From Kutzneria sp. CA-103260 (GTDB lineage Bacteria; Actinomycetota; Actinomycetes; Mycobacteriales; Pseudonocardiaceae), in the NCBI RefSeq assembly GCF_018263855.1, contig NZ_CP073318.1, positions 6,200,001 through 6,264,000 on the forward strand: 64,000 nucleotides of DNA. Direction: 5' to 3'. The notes beneath the pieces were generated by a model. It had not been told where the DNA came from. It ran no database searches and was given only the letters and a program-made list of their open reading frames with translations. Shown here in pieces: positions 1 to 8,940 of the stretch (within the stretch, counting starts at the first letter, position 1; each line of letters begins with the position of its first letter). The position numbers and the translations under genes were made by a program.

Positions 1-594
1 GAGGTGGGGCTGGACGCCTTCACCACGCGGGCGCTGACCGACCGGCTCGGCGTGCAGCGCGGCGCCCTGTACTGGCACGTCAAGAGCAAGCAGGAGCTGC
101 TGGCCGCGGTCACCGAGCTGGTGCTGCGGCCGGTCTTCGCCGACGACGGCCGCGAGGGCGGTGATTGGGCCGACGACCTGACCGAGTACGCGCACCGGCT
201 GCGGGCCGCCATGCTCGCCCACCGCGACGGAGCCCGGCTGGTCGCCGCGCACGTCACCGTCAATCAGTCGGGCACCGAACAGCTGGCCGAGAGCCTGGAG
301 CGATATCTCCGCCAGGGCATCCCGATGCCCGTCGCCGCCCGCTGGGGCGACATCGTCTCCAGCTACGTGACCGGCTACGTGCTCCAGGAGCAGACCGCGC
401 CGGCCGGGGACCCGTCGGCCGGCGCGGCGATGGAGCCGTGGTTCCCCGACGGCCACCCCAGCAGTGGCGAGACCTTCGCCGCCTCCGTCGCCACGATCAT
501 CCTCGGCATGCGCGCCGAAGCCGCCGCCCTCACCCCCGCGAGTCCCGCTCTCAGGCAACTGAATGTCGAGTTTCGGAACTCGACACATGGTTGA
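1..594 (+). CDS. TetR/AcrR-family regulator, N-terminus cut by window edge
   Basis: The frame is open from base 1. The visible protein begins inside the helix-turn-helix (TTRALTDRLGVQRGALYWHVKSK is the recognition-helix region), so about 20-25 N-terminal residues lie outside the window. The GTG at 4 is not the true start. The rest resembles the all-helical ligand-binding half of tetracycline-repressor-type proteins. The last ~18 residues (from about ASPALRQLN) and the stop codon are encoded by the hairpin repeat at 537-612, so the C-terminus has probably been replaced by repeat sequence. The regulated gene is not visible. Confidence 0.85.
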   Translation, partial: EVGLDAFTTRALTDRLGVQRGALYWHVKSKQELLAAVTELVLRPVFADDGREGGDWADDLTEYAHRLRAAMLAHRDGARLVAAHVTVNQSGTEQLAESLERYLRQGIPMPVAARWGDIVSSYVTGYVLQEQTAPAGDPSAGAAMEPWFPDGHPSSGETFAASVATIILGMRAEAAALTPASPALRQLNVEFRNSTHG

Positions 595-612
595 CCGAGA
601 GCGGGACTCGCG
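537..612. repeat. Large hairpin repeat (family B, full copy)
   Basis: The outer arms 537-552 and 597-612 are perfect 16-bp inverted repeats (CGCGAGTCCCGCTCTC and its complement). An inner perfect 9-bp stem lies at 564-572/577-585 with a TCGG loop. Bases 538-572 recur with one mismatch at 57720-57754. The element spans the stop of the TetR gene and precedes the start of the AfsR-type gene. It could act as a terminator or as a mobile palindrome. Family membership outside this window is inferred. Confidence 0.85.
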
Positions 613-613
613 G

Positions 614-3286
614 GTGGTTGTGGGGGTGCTCGGTGAGCTGGAGGTTCGCGGGGCCGGCGGTGAGCGGGTCGAGGTCGGCGGGCCGATGCTGCGCCTGTTG
701 CTGGTGCGGCTGGCCGTGGACGCGGGGCGCATCGTCACGACCGACCGGCTGATCGCCGACTTGTGGCCGGAGTCGGCACCGGCTGAGCCGGGGGCGGCGT
801 TGCAGTCGCTGGTGGCACGGCTGCGTCGGGCGATCGGGCGGGCGGCCGTCGGCTCGCATCCGACGGGCTATCGCCTGGAAGTGCCGCCGACAGTGTTGGA
901 CGCGGCGGAGTTCGAGCGGGCCGTCGCCGAGGGCCGACCGCGGGAAGCGCTGGATCTGTGGCGGGGCAGCCCGTTCGCCGACGCCGGTGACGCGGAGTTC
1001 GCCCGGGCGCCGGTCGCGCGGCTGACGGAGTTGCGGGCCACGGCGATCGAGGCCCGGATCGACGCGGACATCGCGGCCGGGCGGGACGTGATCGCCGAGG
1101 TCGAGGAGCTGGCCGCGGCACAGCCGCTGCGCGAGGGCCTGCACGCGCGGCTGATGCGGGCGCTGACGGCCAAGGGCCGCCAGGCCGATGCGCTCGCGGT
1201 GTACGACCGGGTGCGCAAGCTGTTGGCCGATCAGCTGGGGGTGGATCCCGGGCCGGCGCTGCAGGAGGCGCATCTGGCGGCCCTGCGCACGACGTCGACC
1301 CGAACCAACCTGCCGGCCCGGCTGACCAGCTTTGTCGGCCGGGATCTGGAACTGGAGCAGGTGACGCGGGCGGTGGCCGGGGCGCGGCTGGTGACGCTGA
1401 CCGGCACCGGCGGGACGGGCAAGACCCGTCTGGCGGTCGAGGCGGCGGAACGGTTGCTGCCCGATTTCCCCGACGGTGTCTGGCTTGTCGACCTCACGTC
1501 CACAGTGGACGTCATTGCGGCCACCCGGGAGGCGTTGAGCACCGCCGACCATCCCCGTGACTACCTGGCGGCCCGGAATTCCCTGCTGGTGCTGGACAAC
1601 TGCGAGCACGTGATCGACGCGGCCGCCGACTTCGCGGCCGATCTGCTGACCCGGTGCCCGCGGCTGAAGATCCTGGCCACCAGCCGGGAGCCGCTGAGCA
1701 TCACTGGCGAGACGCTGTGCCCGCTGCGGCCGCTGCCCGACCGCCAGGCCGTCGCTCTGTTCACCGAACGGGCCCGCGCCGTCAGCCCCGGCTTCCGGCC
1801 TGACGAGTCCATCGTGGACATCTGCCGGGCGTTGGACGGCCTGCCGCTGGCCATCGAGCTGGCCGCGGCCCGGCTCCGCTCGCTGACGCCGGCCCAGCTC
1901 ACCGAACGGCTCGGCGACCGGATCGGCCTGCTGGACAAGGGAACCCGGGCCGCCCCGCAGCGGCACCGCACGCTGCGGGCGGTGATCGACTGGAGCTGGG
2001 ACCTGCTCGACGAGGCCGAGCGCACCCTGCTCAGCCGACTGTCGGTGTTCGCCGGCGGGGCCACCCTGGAGGCGATCGAGCAGGTCACCTCGGGCACCCT
2101 GGACCAGCTGACGTCCCTCGTGGACAAGTCGCTGGTGGCGGCGGCCGAAGAGCGCTACCGCCTGCTGGAGACGATCCGTGAATACGCTTCGTCCAAACTG
2201 GACGGTGACGAGACCCGGCAGCGCCACGCCGAGTACTACACCGCCCTGGTCGAGCGGGCCGAGCCGCTGCTGCGCGGGCCGGAGCAGGCGACCTGGCTGA
2301 CGCGGCTCACCGCCGAGCGGGCCAACCTGGACCTGGCGATGTCGCCGCGGATGTTCACCGCCCGGCTCTGGCTGTGGCTGGTGCTGGCCCAGTTGCAGGA
2401 TCCCTTGCACTGGGCCGAAACCGTCGACACCGACGAGGCACGGCTGCTGCGGCAGCCCACCGAGGAGCTGCTGGACCGGCTGGCCCTGGAGGACGGCCCG
2501 GCGACGCTGGCCCTGGTCGTCGTGCGCAGCGGCGACAACAGCCGGCGGATCGGCGGCATCGCGGCCCGGCTGAGCGAGTCCGCCGACCCGTGGCGGCGGG
2601 CCGCCGGCGAACTGCTGCACGGCTACGTCGCCTCCGAGCTCAGCGACGGCGGCATCCCCCGCGCCGAGCGTCACTTCGCCGCCGCCGCAACGAGTTTCCG
2701 CGAGCTCGGCGACCAGGTCGGGCTCACCTACGCGCTGACGTTCCTGTCCATCTCCCAGGCCAGCCGCGGCGACAACGAGGCCGCCCTGGCCGCCGTCACC
2801 GAGGCGCTGGGGATGGGCGTCCATGTGCCCACGCTGCTCCAGGTCCAGTCCGCCCAGCTCCAGGCCCGCACCGGCGACACCGCCGGCGCCCGCGTGCTGC
2901 TGGAACGGGCCGAGCAGTCCACCCCGGCCGACGATCCCGTGTCCCTGGCCCGGATCCGCAACGCCCTCGCCGAGCTCGCCCGCCTCGACGGCCGGCTCCC
3001 GGAAGCCCTTTCCTGGCACCGCTCCGCCCTGGCCATCGACCATGCCGACGCCCCCACGCAGTTCCAGGCGCTGCTGCGGATGAACTACGCCCTCACGCTG
3101 GCCGCCCTGGGCCAGCGTGAGGATTCCGGCCGCCAGCACGAGATCGCCGTCAAGCTGGCGATGCGAACCAAGGACGCGCCGGCCCGGGCCGTGGTGCTGG
3201 AGGCCCAGGCGGCGTGGTTCGAGGACGGCGGCGAGCACGAGCAGGCGGCAGCGCTCCGGGCCAAGGCGGCCGAGCTGCGAGGCTGA
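614..3286 (+). CDS. AfsR/SARP-type regulator (BTAD, NB-ARC ATPase, TPR)
   Basis: This is a large pathway-type transcriptional activator of about 890 aa. An N-terminal OmpR-like winged helix (VLGELEVRG... onward) is followed by a bacterial transcriptional-activation domain (about residues 80-230). Next comes an NB-ARC ATPase with P-loop GTGGTGKT near residue 262, Walker B LLVLDNCEHV near 325 and a GLPL motif near 409. The C-terminal half is helical TPR-like sequence. The frame is open from ATG 563 and has another ATG at 587, but both lie inside the hairpin repeat. GTG 614 or 620, just after it, gives the normal family N-terminus. It may control a neighbouring cluster, but no antibiotic cluster is visible here. 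Confidence 0.85.
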   Translation: MVVGVLGELEVRGAGGERVEVGGPMLRLLLVRLAVDAGRIVTTDRLIADLWPESAPAEPGAALQSLVARLRRAIGRAAVGSHPTGYRLEVPPTVLDAAEFERAVAEGRPREALDLWRGSPFADAGDAEFARAPVARLTELRATAIEARIDADIAAGRDVIAEVEELAAAQPLREGLHARLMRALTAKGRQADALAVYDRVRKLLADQLGVDPGPALQEAHLAALRTTSTRTNLPARLTSFVGRDLELEQVTRAVAGARLVTLTGTGGTGKTRLAVEAAERLLPDFPDGVWLVDLTSTVDVIAATREALSTADHPRDYLAARNSLLVLDNCEHVIDAAADFAADLLTRCPRLKILATSREPLSITGETLCPLRPLPDRQAVALFTERARAVSPGFRPDESIVDICRALDGLPLAIELAAARLRSLTPAQLTERLGDRIGLLDKGTRAAPQRHRTLRAVIDWSWDLLDEAERTLLSRLSVFAGGATLEAIEQVTSGTLDQLTSLVDKSLVAAAEERYRLLETIREYASSKLDGDETRQRHAEYYTALVERAEPLLRGPEQATWLTRLTAERANLDLAMSPRMFTARLWLWLVLAQLQDPLHWAETVDTDEARLLRQPTEELLDRLALEDGPATLALVVVRSGDNSRRIGGIAARLSESADPWRRAAGELLHGYVASELSDGGIPRAERHFAAAATSFRELGDQVGLTYALTFLSISQASRGDNEAALAAVTEALGMGVHVPTLLQVQSAQLQARTGDTAGARVLLERAEQSTPADDPVSLARIRNALAELARLDGRLPEALSWHRSALAIDHADAPTQFQALLRMNYALTLAALGQREDSGRQHEIAVKLAMRTKDAPARAVVLEAQAAWFEDGGEHEQAAALRAKAAELRG

Positions 3287-3325
3287 CGGCCGGCCCCGAT
3301 GCCACCCCACCAGCCCCAAGCAATG

Positions 3326-3376
3326 CCACATGTGGTCCACATGTGGCCTCTGGAGTCGAATGTGGGCCACATGTGG
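3326..3376. promoter_or_regulatory. Three CCACATGTGG palindromes
   Basis: Perfect 10-bp palindromes CCACATGTGG occur at 3326-3335, 3337-3346 and 3367-3376, with an extra half-site (ATGTGG) just before the third. They lie between two convergent genes and directly left of the insertion sequence. The array could fold as a hairpin cluster or bind a dimeric protein. The convergent context fits a terminator or dispersed repeat better than a promoter operator. Confidence 0.55.
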
Positions 3377-3385
3377 CGAAAATGC

Positions 3386-4800
3386 GGCTCTTGGTAGGGA
3401 TGTGTGGGTGGTTACCGGCCTGGCAGGGTCGGTCGGTAACCACCCAGAGCGAGCAGTGCCAGCGAGATCAGAGCTTCGGGGCGTTTGAAGCCGAAGGCCA
3501 TCCGGGTGAGCAGCCGGATCTTGGTGTTGGTGGACTCGACCAGTGCGTTGGACAGCCCGTGATCGAGGCTGGCGTGGATGGCGGCGAGTTCGGCCCGGAC
3601 GGTCCGCCCGAGCTTGACGAACTCCGGTATCCGGCACCGCGCGACCCAGGACAGCCACCGCCGCAAGGCATGCTTGCCGTCCTGGCCGCCGACCGCGAAG
3701 ACGTACCGGAGCCCCTCTTTGAGCAGGTAGGCCCGATAGAGCCGGGGGTCGGCCTTGGCGATCCAGTCCAGCGTGACCTGCTGCTTGTCGGTGAGGTTCT
3801 CCGGGTTCTTCCACAGCGCCCACCGTGCTCGTTTGAGCCCTCGCGCCGCCCCGGCCGACGCGGCGCGGCCCCGGCGATCCCGACCACTGCCACCCGGACT
3901 GCGACGCAGGGCGTTCCACGCTTGGCGCCGCACCGCGTCCAACGCGTCAGTGGCCCACTTGACCACGTGGAACGGGTCGGCGCAGCGGATCGCGGTCGGG
4001 CAGCGCTGTTCGACCACGCGGGCGATCCAGGCCGCGGCGTCCGCGGACACATGGGTGATCTGCGCGCAGCGCGCGGGCCCCAGCAGCGTGAAGAACTGGG
4101 TCAATGTCTGTTTGTCGTTGCCGGGCGCGGCCCAGACCAGCCGCCCGGTGTCGTGATCGACAACGATGGTGAGGTACTTGTGGCCTTTCTTGTAACTGAT
4201 CTCGTCGATCCCGATCCGACGCAACCCCGCCAGCCGGTCCACCTCGGCGTCGATGTCGGCCCGGACCCGGGTGATGATCGAGCCGACGGTGGGCCAGGCG
4301 ATCCGCATCAGCTGCCGCACCGTGGTCTTCGAGCAGGTGGTGGCCAGCCAGGCCACGGTGTCGTCGAAGGCCCGGGTGTGTCCGGCGCCGTGACGGGCCC
4401 AGGGCACCGCGGCGACCACGACGCCATGCTCGGCACAGGCCACCCGGGGCGCGTCGGCTTCCACGACCGCGCGCACGGTCCCCAGGTCCAGCGCCCGCCA
4501 TCGGCGTCGTCCCTGCCCGGTGTCGTACCCGGGGCAGCGGCGCTGGCAGATCCCGCATCGGCCACGATCACGCCTGCGGGCTCGGACCGAAGCGACGAAC
4601 ACCTGCTCGTGCTCGTCGAACGCGACTGTCTCCACGACCGCGGTGGGCAAGCCCAGCAGCCGACCCCATACCCTGGTAGAGGGCACGTCGTTCTCCGTCT
4701 ATGCAGTTTCTGTTCCTCGACAGCTCAGAAACCTAGACGCTGCACCGGCGTGCCCTTCTGCTACCTGGGCATACCCACCCACACATCAGTACGAAGAGCC
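3386..4800 (-). mobile_element. Complete ISL3-family insertion sequence with 8-bp target duplication
   Basis: The ends are 26-bp inverted repeats with three mismatches (left starts GGCTCTTGGTAGGGATGTGT; the right-end complement starts GGCTCTTCGTACTGATGTGT). The flanks 3378-3385 and 4801-4808 are both GAAAATGC, a perfect 8-bp target-site duplication as expected for ISL3. The element is 1415 bp with one transposase gene. Intact ends, intact gene and identical duplications indicate a recent and possibly still active insertion. It landed between the AfsR-type gene and the 3' end of the monooxygenase gene and disrupted neither. Confidence 0.95.
3412..4686 (-). CDS. ISL3-family transposase
   Basis: The protein is a full-length 424-aa transposase. 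The N-terminal zinc-finger-like cysteines (CGIC near 44-47, then C51 and C84) are followed by a DDE catalytic core. D161 lies in IGIDEISYKKG, D216 in HVSADAAAW, and the glutamate in NALVESTNTKIRLL near the C-terminus. The frame is uninterrupted and sits within the 26-bp inverted repeats of the element, reading from right to left. Confidence 0.95.
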   Translation of the reverse strand: MPSTRVWGRLLGLPTAVVETVAFDEHEQVFVASVRARRRDRGRCGICQRRCPGYDTGQGRRRWRALDLGTVRAVVEADAPRVACAEHGVVVAAVPWARHGAGHTRAFDDTVAWLATTCSKTTVRQLMRIAWPTVGSIITRVRADIDAEVDRLAGLRRIGIDEISYKKGHKYLTIVVDHDTGRLVWAAPGNDKQTLTQFFTLLGPARCAQITHVSADAAAWIARVVEQRCPTAIRCADPFHVVKWATDALDAVRRQAWNALRRSPGGSGRDRRGRAASAGAARGLKRARWALWKNPENLTDKQQVTLDWIAKADPRLYRAYLLKEGLRYVFAVGGQDGKHALRRWLSWVARCRIPEFVKLGRTVRAELAAIHASLDHGLSNALVESTNTKIRLLTRMAFGFKRPEALISLALLALGGYRPTLPGR

Positions 4801-4814
4801 GAAAATGCGGGGGG

Positions 4815-6167
4815 CTAGAAGCGGTCCAGGTACTGCCGGACATCGGCGGGGTCGGTGGCGATCATGCCGAGGTAGCCGTCCGGGCGCACGACGGCGTAGC
4901 CGTGGTCGATGTCGTACGCGGGGGCATCGGTGACCGCGACGCCACCGGGGTAGTCGGCGCCACCGAACGTCAGGACGCTGAACTGCGGACCGCGCAAGGC
5001 ATCGTGGATGCGCTGGGTGCCGGCGAGGCCGTCGGGGGCGCGGTCGCCGGCGCGGAGGGAACCCGCAACCGCCCGGGTGTCGACGGAGAGCTTGGAGTCG
5101 CGGTAGTGCAGACCGAGCTGCCGGAGCACGGGATCGCTGCGGTCCATGGCATCTTCGCTGCGTCCGATGCCGCGGTTGAACAGCTTGTTGCTGATGCCGA
5201 GCACGCCGGCGGCGATGGGCAGCCGCTCGTCCTCGTAGCTGTCGAGCAGTTCCTCCGACCCGAGAGCCAGCTTCCAACCGAGGTTGTACGCGTCCTGCAC
5301 GCCGGTGTTGAGGCCCTGCCCGCCGGCCGGAGTGTGCACGTGGGCGGCGTCGCCGGCCAGGAACACGCGGCCGACCCGGTAGCGGTCGACCATCCGCACG
5401 TTGGCCCGCCACTGGCTGGACCACCCGACATCGGTGAGCGTGCAGCCGCTGACCTCCCGAACCAGCGAAGCCAGATCGGTCTCGTCATACCGGGTGGTGG
5501 TGAGCTGGAAGGTGTCGGTGCCGGCCATCGGGCACAGCGCCAGCACCGGCCCCTCGGCGTTGGTCCACATGTGCCAGTGGTCCCGGTCCAGCCCGTCGAT
5601 CCTCACGTCGGCGATCTGGATCCGGTGCTGCTCATAGGTCTCGCCGACGAATTCGACACCGGTGGCCTTGCGCACGCCGCTGCGGCCGCCGTCCGCGCCG
5701 ACCAGATACCGGGCCCGCACCGACCGGCCGTCGAGCACGGCGGTGACGCCGTCGTCGTCCTGGCTGAAACCCTGGAATTCGACGCCGGTTTCGACGCGAC
5801 CGCCGAGTTCGGCCAGCCGGTCCCGCAGGATCGCGGTCGTGCGCCACTGCGGCAGCATCAGCGGATTCGGGTACGGCACGTCGGGACGCGCCGGCATGGT
5901 CGGGGCCATCACACGCTCCCAGGCGACCTCGCCGTCCTGGTATCCCCGCATGGGCGGATACGGCCCGCCGTGGGCGAAGGCGGCGTCGATCACGCCGAGG
6001 TCGGCGAACACCTCGAGGGTGCGGGGCTGGATGCCCTTGCCGCGGGAGCCGGCGAAGTCGCCGGGGTCGTGGTCGACGACGCGGTGCGCCACGCCGCGGC
6101 GGGCGAGGTCAACCGCGAGGGTCAGGCCGGTCGGGCCGGCCCCGACGATGAGGATCTCGGTGTCCAT
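4815..6167 (-). CDS. FAD-dependent aromatic monooxygenase (PHBH/RdmE type)
   Basis: This is a 450-aa class A flavoprotein hydroxylase. The N-terminal Rossmann motif GAGPTG (residues 9-14) binds FAD. The second FAD motif, GDAAHVHTPAGGQGLNTG, is near residue 265. The C-terminus has the short thioredoxin-like tail (VVRPDGYLGMIA). Homologues hydroxylate phenols, polyketides or rifamycin-type antibiotics; the substrate here is unknown. ATG 6167 is preferred over the TTG nine bases upstream because it gives the standard MDTEILIVGAGP start. The stop is 7 bp from the IS target duplication. A dyad GACAGCG/CGCTGTC upstream may be an operator. Confidence 0.87.
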   Translation of the reverse strand: MDTEILIVGAGPTGLTLAVDLARRGVAHRVVDHDPGDFAGSRGKGIQPRTLEVFADLGVIDAAFAHGGPYPPMRGYQDGEVAWERVMAPTMPARPDVPYPNPLMLPQWRTTAILRDRLAELGGRVETGVEFQGFSQDDDGVTAVLDGRSVRARYLVGADGGRSGVRKATGVEFVGETYEQHRIQIADVRIDGLDRDHWHMWTNAEGPVLALCPMAGTDTFQLTTTRYDETDLASLVREVSGCTLTDVGWSSQWRANVRMVDRYRVGRVFLAGDAAHVHTPAGGQGLNTGVQDAYNLGWKLALGSEELLDSYEDERLPIAAGVLGISNKLFNRGIGRSEDAMDRSDPVLRQLGLHYRDSKLSVDTRAVAGSLRAGDRAPDGLAGTQRIHDALRGPQFSVLTFGGADYPGGVAVTDAPAYDIDHGYAVVRPDGYLGMIATDPADVRQYLDRF

Positions 6168-6215
6168 GGCCGACAATCTGCCGGGGCCCGCTGTCAGGCC
6201 ACCGACAGCGCGCTG

Positions 6216-7010
6216 TCAGCGCTCTCGTCGCCCGGTGTCGACCAGGAAATCGTCGAACAGGCTGGGCAGGTAGGCCAGCAGCAGCCCCAGCGCGGAGAAG
6301 GCGCCGCCGACCGGGTTGAGCCGGGACAGCGCCCACGCGAAGGCGCAGCCCCGGTAGGCCGGCACGGGCGTGGCGACGTCGGTGAACCAGGTCAGGAACG
6401 GCACCCGCAGCTCGCGGATGCGCGGGTTGACCACCGGGCCGGCCAGCGCCAGCAGCGCGGTCGGCTCGTTGCGCATGGCCCAGCGGTACACCTGGGAGAA
6501 CTGGTAGAACCGCCACTCGGCGGCCGACGGCGCGACGCCGAGGGTGCGGGCCAGGGCCACGCCGTGTTCGGTGGCGGCCTGCTCGGCCCGGCTCCACGCC
6601 GCGTCGTGCACGCTGCGCCGGTCCAGCTCGCCGTCGCCGAGTCGCCGTAAGTAGCTAGCCCATTCGGTCGAGCCGGGGTTGCCGAAGGTGTCGTCGGACA
6701 GGCCGAGCGCGATGGCGGTGCCGCGCTCCAGACCCTCCAGAATGGACGCGTCCACAATGGACATCCAGCTGCCCGGGTGCGCGAGTTCGCCGTCCCGGAA
6801 GAATTCGAGCACACCTTCGATGTTGCGCCATCGAGCTGGGTCGACGCCCAGCCGCCCGACCCACTCGGACTGCACGTCCCTGAGGAATTCGAGACGTTCG
6901 ACCACGTGCATGTGGTCCAGCTCGGCAAGGGTGCGGCCGAGCGGGCGCGCCGGTGCTCTGCGGACGCGCGGGACCGCTCCCGGCGCGACCCGCGCACAGG
7001 TGTCGGTCAT
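6216..7010 (-). CDS. Conserved hypothetical protein
   Basis: This 264-aa protein was not recognised. It has a soluble, helix-rich N-terminal two-thirds containing many Trp and Arg residues (WRNIEGVLEFF, WRFYQFSQVYRWAM) and a more hydrophobic C-terminal stretch (VGGAFSALGLLLAYLPSLF). ATG 7010 is chosen; the open frame runs further upstream, but that stretch does not look coding. It lies 48 bp upstream of the monooxygenase in the same direction and is possibly co-transcribed with it. Confidence 0.65.
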   Translation of the reverse strand: MTDTCARVAPGAVPRVRRAPARPLGRTLAELDHMHVVERLEFLRDVQSEWVGRLGVDPARWRNIEGVLEFFRDGELAHPGSWMSIVDASILEGLERGTAIALGLSDDTFGNPGSTEWASYLRRLGDGELDRRSVHDAAWSRAEQAATEHGVALARTLGVAPSAAEWRFYQFSQVYRWAMRNEPTALLALAGPVVNPRIRELRVPFLTWFTDVATPVPAYRGCAFAWALSRLNPVGGAFSALGLLLAYLPSLFDDFLVDTGRRER

Positions 7011-7418
7011 CACACTACGGGCGTACACCAGAACGACTCCCCGATCACAAGACAAGACAGCGCCTGAAAATCGTATCCGCCCCGAATGGGTGCTCTTGTC
7101 GTCACATCGGGCGAACCACTGCCGCCGACCAGCCGATCTTGGTGAACACGCAGGCCAGGCCGATCCGTCTAGTGTGGTCGGTCCCAGGGTGATTTGGGAA
7201 ACTGTTGGCCCATCAGGGGAAGACAACCACTCACGGTGCGTGTTCAGTCACCAAAGGGCACCGATCGGCTCACGGTTGGGCCATCCGGGTTGACTCCACA
7301 GTGGACATCCGCATCGGCGCGCGGTGGCGGCCAGGCCGCCATCCGGCCTAAGCCAAGTGGCTCGACGCCAAGGGATTCACCGTCAAGAGTCAACGAACTC
7401 CCAGCGCTGAACGAACTC
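7011..7418. other. 408-bp intergenic region with a tandem 18-bp repeat
   Basis: No convincing gene was seen. Bases 7392-7409 and 7410-7427 are a tandem 18-bp repeat with one mismatch (AACGAACTCCCAGCGCTG), each copy ending in the palindrome CAGCGCTG. The second copy contains the PadR stop codon. A TCCACAGTGGA palindrome occurs near 7301. The left part presumably holds the promoter of the hypothetical gene that starts at 7010. Confidence 0.5.
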
Positions 7419-7787
7419 TCAGCGCTGGAAGCGATAGACCGCGGCGCCCCGGGAGTTCTCGGCCCGGCGCGCGTACCGGTGCAGGAACGCGTCGATGGAC
7501 GCGCGGGTGCGGGTGAGCGCGGCGGCGGACTCGGCCAGCACCGCGGCGCCGTTGGCGGTCAGGTGGTACATCCGCCGGGCCGGTCCCGGCGTGGCGGTGG
7601 TCCAACTGGAACAGACCAGCCCGGCCCGCTCCAGGTTGCGCAGGGCCCGATAGATGCCGCTGGCGTCGTTGTCCACGCCGCACAACAGACGCAGCCGCTC
7701 GATGAGCTCGTAGCCGTGGTCGGGCCGCTCGTCGAGCAACAACAGCAGGCATGGCTGGACGAAGTTGCGCGGTTCCCCCTCGCGCAT
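7419..7787 (-). CDS. PadR-family transcriptional regulator
   Basis: This 122-aa winged-helix protein has typical PadR features: LLLLDERPDHGYELIERL, then YRALRNLERAGLV as the recognition helix, and MYHLTANGAAVL as the wing. ATG 7787 is selected because GGAG lies about 9-12 nt upstream, although the frame is open to 7880. PadR proteins usually repress an adjacent transporter or detoxification gene. No obvious partner adjoins, so the target is unknown. Confidence 0.85.
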   Translation of the reverse strand: MREGEPRNFVQPCLLLLLDERPDHGYELIERLRLLCGVDNDASGIYRALRNLERAGLVCSSWTTATPGPARRMYHLTANGAAVLAESAAALTRTRASIDAFLHRYARRAENSRGAAVYRFQR

Positions 7788-8047
7788 CAGGCGACTCCGC
7801 CCACTGAATTCATCCCATCCTCCGCGTCTAATTCTCGCCGTGACCCCGACCAAGGATAAAACTGAATGACTGCGCCGCACAGGGAGACCACGGCGTCCAA
7901 TCGGGTACCGCCCGAGCCCTGTTCACCGGCATAATCGGGGAGGCAGCCGCCGAAAGGTAGAGTGGGCTCTGGTCCGACCGGAACAACCGCAACCCATTCG
8001 GCCTGATAACCTGCGGCGTCCCGACGCGACACGGGTACGGTTCAACG

Positions 8048-8782
8048 ATGAGCGCGATCTCCCCGGCGCGGCTGGCGGAAACGTTCGCCCGCATCGCCGA
8101 TACCCTCGTCGACGACTTCGACCACGCCGAGTTCGCGCGATTCCTGGCCACCCGCGCGCGGGAAACGTTGCTTGTGCCCGCAGTCGGCGCGGTTCTCGTC
8201 GATCTTCGCGGCCAGGCCCACATCGGGCACTCCGGGCCCGATCGGCTCGCCGCCTCGCCATTGTGGCCACTGCTGCGCGGCGACGGGCCGAGCATGGAGT
8301 GCCACCGCACCGGAACGGCGATCGTGGTGCCCGACACCGACCAGCGAAACAACCGATGGAACCGTTTTCTCGCCGAAGCCAGGGCGGCCGGCTTCGGCTC
8401 GCTGACCGCGGTGCCGTTACGGGTCCGGGAAACCACGATCGGGGCCTTGACAGTGCTGCGGTCCGAGCGCGGAACGCTGTCGGACGAGGACAACCGAATC
8501 ATCGAGGCGATGGCCCAGGCGGCCGCCGCCGGCGTGCGCAGACTCGGCGAGCTGACGCAGGCGCAAACACTGGCCACGCAGCTCCAGACCGCGTTCAACA
8601 GCCGAATAGTGATCGAACAAGCCAAAGGCGTCCTGGCCGAACGGCACGGCAGCTCGGTCGACGGCGCATTCGGCGCACTTCGCGAGTACGCCAGGCGGCG
8701 CAACCTCCGGCTCACGGAGCTCGCGAACGGGGTGGTCACCGGATCGGAGCAGGTGCCGCCGCTGCCGCAGGCATCAAAGTGA
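8048..8782 (+). CDS. GAF and ANTAR domain protein
   Basis: The protein has 244 aa. A GAF-like sensor domain occupies about residues 20-160 (LTAVPLRVRETTIGALTVLR is its last strands). An ANTAR RNA-binding domain follows at about 175-235 (FNSRIVIEQAKGVLAERHGSSVDGAF). ANTAR proteins act as antiterminators by binding paired hairpins in mRNA leaders. The targets here are unknown. A TACGGT -10-like hexamer (8036-8041) lies 6 nt from the ATG, which implies a leaderless transcript. Confidence 0.87.
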   Translation: MSAISPARLAETFARIADTLVDDFDHAEFARFLATRARETLLVPAVGAVLVDLRGQAHIGHSGPDRLAASPLWPLLRGDGPSMECHRTGTAIVVPDTDQRNNRWNRFLAEARAAGFGSLTAVPLRVRETTIGALTVLRSERGTLSDEDNRIIEAMAQAAAAGVRRLGELTQAQTLATQLQTAFNSRIVIEQAKGVLAERHGSSVDGAFGALREYARRRNLRLTELANGVVTGSEQVPPLPQASK

Positions 8783-8940
8783 TCTTCGTCCTGATGGGTT
8801 GCGGCACTAATTCCACCGGTGCAAAGTTGACCCTGAATGGCCGATTTCACCGCGCATTGTCGCCGGCACTCGCCCATCACGCCGCTCCGGACCCTGGCGG
8901 ATCACACCACTTGTCGTGAGAAGTTTCGGGGAGGTGCGTC

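Noticed and set aside
563..613. ATG 563 or 587 as the start of the AfsR-type regulator
   Set aside because: Both lie inside the repeat palindrome. The family N-terminus begins right after it at GTG 614 or 620.
551..3919. 1122-aa minus-strand frame antisense to the AfsR-type gene
   Set aside because: It is a GC-codon shadow of a well-supported plus-strand gene and of the insertion sequence, with no recognisable domain and low-complexity Gly/Gln/Arg composition.
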